The notes beneath the pieces were generated by a model. It searched no databases and was not told the origin of the DNA. It saw nothing but the letters and a program-made list of their open reading frames with translations. DNA of 10,590 nucleotides, taken from Betaproteobacteria bacterium. GTDB taxonomy: Bacteria > Pseudomonadota > Gammaproteobacteria > Burkholderiales > Usitatibacteraceae. The position numbers were made by a program, and so were the translations under genes. The DNA lies in the NCBI GenBank assembly GCA_003105245.1, contig PQAI01000253.1, positions 1 to 10,590 of the forward strand. Reading direction: 5' to 3'. Positions 8,353 to 10,590 of the stretch are shown here, in pieces; the first letter of the stretch is position 1, and every line of letters starts with the position of its first letter.

Positions 8353-8958
8353 ATGCCCCCGCGAAAGCCCCACGCGGTCGAGTTCTTCGGCGCCCAGTTC
8401 GAGCGCCAGATCGCCGCCCACGAATACCAGCTCAACCCCTTCGAGGTGCGGGCACTGCCGTACCTGATGGGCAAGGTCCTCGACCTCGGCTGCGGGTTGG
8501 GCAACCTCGCCATGGCCGCCGCCGCCCGCGGCGCGCACGTCACGGCCTACGACGCCTGCGAGAACGCGGTGGAGGACCTCGCCGAAAGGGCGATCGCCTC
8601 CGGGCTCGACGTTTGGGTGAGGACCGTGGACCTGAAGGGCTGGCGGCCCGAGGAGACGTACGACGCGGTCAACTGCATCGGTCTCCTCATGTTCTTCGCC
8701 CGCGAGGACGCGCTCGCCGGCCTCGCGGCGATACGCGACGCGGCGAAGCCGGGCGGCGTGGCGGTGGTGAACGCCCTCATCGCGGGCACCACGTTCCTCG
8801 CGATGTTCGATCCCGAGGAGTATTACCTCTTCGAGCCCGAAGAGATCGCGGCGCCGTTCGAGGGTTGGGAGGTCCTGCACGACAGCATCGAGGACTTCCC
8901 GGCGCCCGGCGACAAGCTCAAGCGCTTCCGCACCTTCATCGCCCGCCGTCCCGGTTGA
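8353..8958 (+). CDS. class I SAM-dependent methyltransferase, TehB-like
   Basis: This 201-aa Rossmann-fold methyltransferase has motif I as VLDLGCGLGN (42-51), an acidic residue ending strand 2 (D67 in VTAYDA) and a KPGG post-motif in the middle. Its length and layout resemble TehB, the tellurite/selenite-resistance methyltransferase. Shared features include an LMF stretch after the YDAV strand, GWEVLHDSIED near the end, and a K-x-RF-x-T-F-x-ARR C-terminus. The fold is used on many substrates, so the target is unknown. It starts 13 bp after the multicopper oxidase stop with no clear Shine-Dalgarno, so it may be the last gene of the copper operon or have its own short promoter. A metal(loid) or thiol detoxification role would fit the neighbours, but that is inference. 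The gene ends 19 bp from the convergent minus-strand cluster. Confidence 0.85.
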   Translation: MPPRKPHAVEFFGAQFERQIAAHEYQLNPFEVRALPYLMGKVLDLGCGLGNLAMAAAARGAHVTAYDACENAVEDLAERAIASGLDVWVRTVDLKGWRPEETYDAVNCIGLLMFFAREDALAGLAAIRDAAKPGGVAVVNALIAGTTFLAMFDPEEYYLFEPEEIAAPFEGWEVLHDSIEDFPAPGDKLKRFRTFIARRPG

Positions 8959-8977
8959 TCCGTCCGGCGCGCAGGTT

Positions 8978-9679
8978 CTACTTGCGCAACCCCTGGCGGT
9001 AGGTCTCGATCCGCGAGACGAGCCCCGGCCGCGAGGCCGAGCGGTCCAGGCTCGCGAGGTCCTCTGCGCGACGGTCGGGGCGCGTGGCCTCCCGGATCTG
9101 CGCGAGGGTGGCGCGGTCGGCGACCGGCGGCGTGCAGCGCGCGGCGAGCCACGCCTCGACGTCGCCTTCCACGAGGTCGGTCGCCAGTCCCGCCGCCAGG
9201 GCTCCGGCCGCATCGACCGTTGCGCCTTCGGAAACGAGCGGCCGTGCGCGGTCCCAGCCGATGAGCTCCACCAGCCGGCGCGTGCCGAGCACGATCCCGA
9301 ACGCGGAGCCGGGGAAGCGAAGCGTCGTGTCGCCCGTGCACGCGCGGATGTCGCAGGAAGCGAAGAGGTCCGCTCCCGCCCCCCACGCGCGCCCCGTGGC
9401 CACCGCCACCGTGCGCACCGGCGCGTGCCACACCAGCTGGAGCAGCTTCTCGAGGGCGACGAAGCGGTCGCGAAGCGAGGCGTCTGTCTCCGTCCCGAGG
9501 TCGGAGAGATCGAAGCCGGTGCAGAAGTGCCTGCCCCGCCCCCGGATCACGAGCGTGTGCACGGAAGGGTCGGCGATGGCGGCGGCGACGGAAGCGGAAA
9601 GCGCCTCCACGGCAGCGGCCGAGAAGGCATTGCCCTTCTCCGGCCGGTCCATCCACGCGGTGGCGACTCCCCCGCTCAT
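8978..9679 (-). CDS. crotonase-fold (enoyl-CoA hydratase/isomerase family) protein lacking canonical hydratase glutamates
   Basis: This 233-aa CoA-ester enzyme of the crotonase family has the CoA-binding start DRPEKGNAFS (11-20). Its first oxyanion-hole loop is FCTGFDLSDL (52-61) and its second is GRAWGAGADLFASCD (96-110). The two glutamates that add water in enoyl-CoA hydratase (Glu144 and Glu164 in the rat enzyme, 20 apart) align with D104 and G124. The usual Gly-rich loop after the second Glu is shortened (PGSAFGIVLGTRRL). Ordinary hydratase activity is therefore doubtful; isomerase, thioesterase, C-C or C-S cleaving, or dehalogenase-like chemistry is possible. The ATG at 9679 overlaps the upstream dioxygenase stop (ATGA). 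The frame stays open further upstream only as a shadow of that gene. At 233 aa it is slightly short for the family, which usually runs 250-260. Function is unassigned; context points to sulfur-containing CoA esters. Confidence 0.88.
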   Translation of the reverse strand: MSGGVATAWMDRPEKGNAFSAAAVEALSASVAAAIADPSVHTLVIRGRGRHFCTGFDLSDLGTETDASLRDRFVALEKLLQLVWHAPVRTVAVATGRAWGAGADLFASCDIRACTGDTTLRFPGSAFGIVLGTRRLVELIGWDRARPLVSEGATVDAAGALAAGLATDLVEGDVEAWLAARCTPPVADRATLAQIREATRPDRRAEDLASLDRSASRPGLVSRIETYRQGLRK

Positions 9680-10296
9680 GCGATCCCGGCGCGGACGACC
9701 GCCGAGCGGTCCCACAGGTTCGGCACGGTGGCCAGCGAATAGCCGGAGACGAAGTCCTTCACCGCGCCCGTGGACGCGTCGAAGACGTGCCGGCGCACCG
9801 CCCCGATGTTGGCGCCGTAGACGTGGATGCTCACCGAGGGCTTGTCCGCCAGGGCGTTCGCCACGGTGTGGATGTCGCCCACGGTCGGCGAGACGGCCTC
9901 GATCTCCCCGGGCTTCAGCACCTGCTCCTCGCCTGCCGCGCGCACCGTGCCGTCGGCGGCGCGCTCGTAGCGCCGGCAACGCTCCGCCCCGCGCATCATC
10001 CCCACGAGACCCCACACGGTGTGGTCGTGCACGGGCGTCTTCTGTCCCGGCCCCCACACGAAGCTCACCACGCAGAAGCGCTCGAGCGGGTCGCAGTGCA
10101 GCAGGTACTGGCGGTAGAACTGCGGGTCGGGCCGCGCGCACTCCTCGGGAAGCCAGGCGTCGTCCGCGATGAGCCTCGCGAGGAGCGGTCTTGCGCCGGC
10201 GAGGAGGGCCGCCTCGTCGTCGGTGCGCTCCACGAGGCGCGTCATGGCCTTCACGAATTCGCGCAGCGGCGCGATGCGGTCGGTGTCGTTCGTCAT
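9676..10296 (-). CDS. mdo: thiol dioxygenase, 3-mercaptopropionate dioxygenase-like (cysteine dioxygenase superfamily)
   Basis: This 206-aa mononuclear non-heme iron enzyme of the cupin fold would oxidise a thiol to a sulfinate with O2. It resembles bacterial 3-mercaptopropionate dioxygenase over its whole length: LPEECARPDP (49-58), YLLHCDPLERF (64-74), SFVWGPGQKTPVHDH (78-92) and IHVYGANIGAVRRHVF (157-172). Iron ligands would be H90, H92 and H143. The Ser-His-Tyr outer-sphere motif typical of this enzyme is S156, H158 and Y160. The likely product is 3-sulfinopropionate, although bacterial enzymes of this group can also take cysteine. The ATG at 10296 has an AAGGAG site and overlaps the stop of the CoA-transferase upstream. 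The gene's own stop overlaps the crotonase start. Earlier annotation as plain cysteine dioxygenase would be the usual alternative. Confidence 0.9.
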   Translation of the reverse strand: MTNDTDRIAPLREFVKAMTRLVERTDDEAALLAGARPLLARLIADDAWLPEECARPDPQFYRQYLLHCDPLERFCVVSFVWGPGQKTPVHDHTVWGLVGMMRGAERCRRYERAADGTVRAAGEEQVLKPGEIEAVSPTVGDIHTVANALADKPSVSIHVYGANIGAVRRHVFDASTGAVKDFVSGYSLATVPNLWDRSAVVRAGIA

Positions 10297-10590
10297 GGCT
10301 GCTCCTTCGGCTGCGCGCGCAGGGCGGCGGTGTGCTCGCCCAGCGCGGGAAAGGTCGTGTTCACGGCCACCGCCCCGCCATCGAGGCGGATGGGGCAGCC
10401 CACGGTGCGCGTGGCATGGCCGCCGGGAAGGGTCGCGGGAACGACGAGCCCCAGCGCCTCGGCCTGGGGATCGGCCAGCGCTTCGGCGTAGCCGTTGATG
10501 GGCGCCGAGGGCACGCCTGCCGCGCGGAACCGCTCCAGCCACGCGCGGGACGTGTCGCCCGCGAACCGTGCCTCGAGCATGTCCTTGAGC
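10293..10590 (-). CDS. family III (CaiB/BaiF) CoA-transferase, C-terminal part, cut by window edge
   Basis: Only the last 98 or so codons are present; the 5' part, including the catalytic Asp region, lies beyond base 10590. The visible part has the typical C-terminal features of class III CoA-transferases: APINGYAEALADPQAEALG (a substrate-cap helix region), TVGCPIRLDG, and the closing PALGEHTAALR. Members move CoA between carboxylic acids such as succinate, formate, oxalate or carnitine, or racemise acyl-CoAs. The stop codon overlaps the start of the thiol dioxygenase (ATGA, 10293-10296). This suggests the enzyme acts on the dioxygenase product or a related acid. Activation of 3-sulfinopropionate with CoA is known for a family III transferase (Act) in Advenella. 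Applying that here is inference. Confidence 0.88.
   Translation of the reverse strand, partial: LKDMLEARFAGDTSRAWLERFRAAGVPSAPINGYAEALADPQAEALGLVVPATLPGGHATRTVGCPIRLDGGAVAVNTTFPALGEHTAALRAQPKEQP
10302..10307 (-). promoter_or_regulatory. Shine-Dalgarno site of the thiol dioxygenase
   Basis: On the minus strand AAGGAG lies five bases before the ATG at 10296, inside the last codons of the CoA-transferase. It supports the MTNDTDRI start over longer open-frame alternatives. Confidence 0.6.

Noticed and set aside
9680..10141. Longer N-terminus for the crotonase-fold protein
   Set aside because: The extra sequence is the shadow of the thiol dioxygenase gene in another frame. The ATG at 9679 gives the expected crotonase start and an ATGA overlap.
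1..10590. CRISPR arrays, tRNA or rRNA genes, insertion sequences or transposases
   Set aside because: No spaced direct repeats, RNA-gene signatures, transposase motifs or flanking inverted repeats were seen. The only repeat array is the short one at 41-79.

Overview
This is a very GC-rich window from a Gram-negative bacterium, most likely a betaproteobacterium. That placement is inferred from base composition, the Cus/RND gene order, and the look of the CusF-like and 3-mercaptopropionate dioxygenase-like proteins. No rRNA or other phylogenetic marker is present. Coding density is close to complete, and the window divides into two convergent blocks.

Plus strand, about 152-8958: a copper/silver handling locus. 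It starts with a small secreted Cys/His protein (152-541). Next come the three parts of a heavy-metal RND efflux pump: outer-membrane factor CusC-like (605-1870), periplasmic adaptor CusB-like with a fused C-terminal CusF domain (1867-3339), and inner-membrane pump CusA-like (3336-6521). A separate CusF-like periplasmic copper protein (6518-6850) and a multicopper oxidase with a twin-arginine signal and a lipobox (6858-8339) follow. The block ends with a TehB-like SAM-dependent methyltransferase (8353-8958). cusC-cusB-cusA-cusF are joined by three ATGA stop/start overlaps, so they are almost certainly one translationally coupled operon. The CusA methionine triad falls at residues 573, 623 and 672, the same numbers as in E. 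coli CusA, which argues for Cu(I)/Ag(I) rather than Co/Zn/Cd. Together these genes would capture periplasmic Cu(I), expel it through the envelope and oxidise the remainder to Cu(II). No cusRS, cueR or other regulator lies in the window.

Upstream of the copper locus (41-79) is a compact array of three tandem 13-bp units. Each contains an 11-bp odd-centred palindrome, and the last two together make a perfect 24-bp palindrome. It is an operator candidate or an intergenic repeat.

Minus strand, 10590-8978: three genes joined by ATGA overlaps. They are the C-terminal part of a family III (CaiB/BaiF) CoA-transferase cut by the window edge, a thiol dioxygenase closely resembling 3-mercaptopropionate dioxygenase, and a crotonase-fold protein that lacks both standard hydratase glutamates. 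Together they suggest an organosulfur route: 3-mercaptopropionate to 3-sulfinopropionate, then CoA activation, then an uncertain CoA-ester step. This pathway is inferred from context and is the most interesting functional hypothesis in the window.
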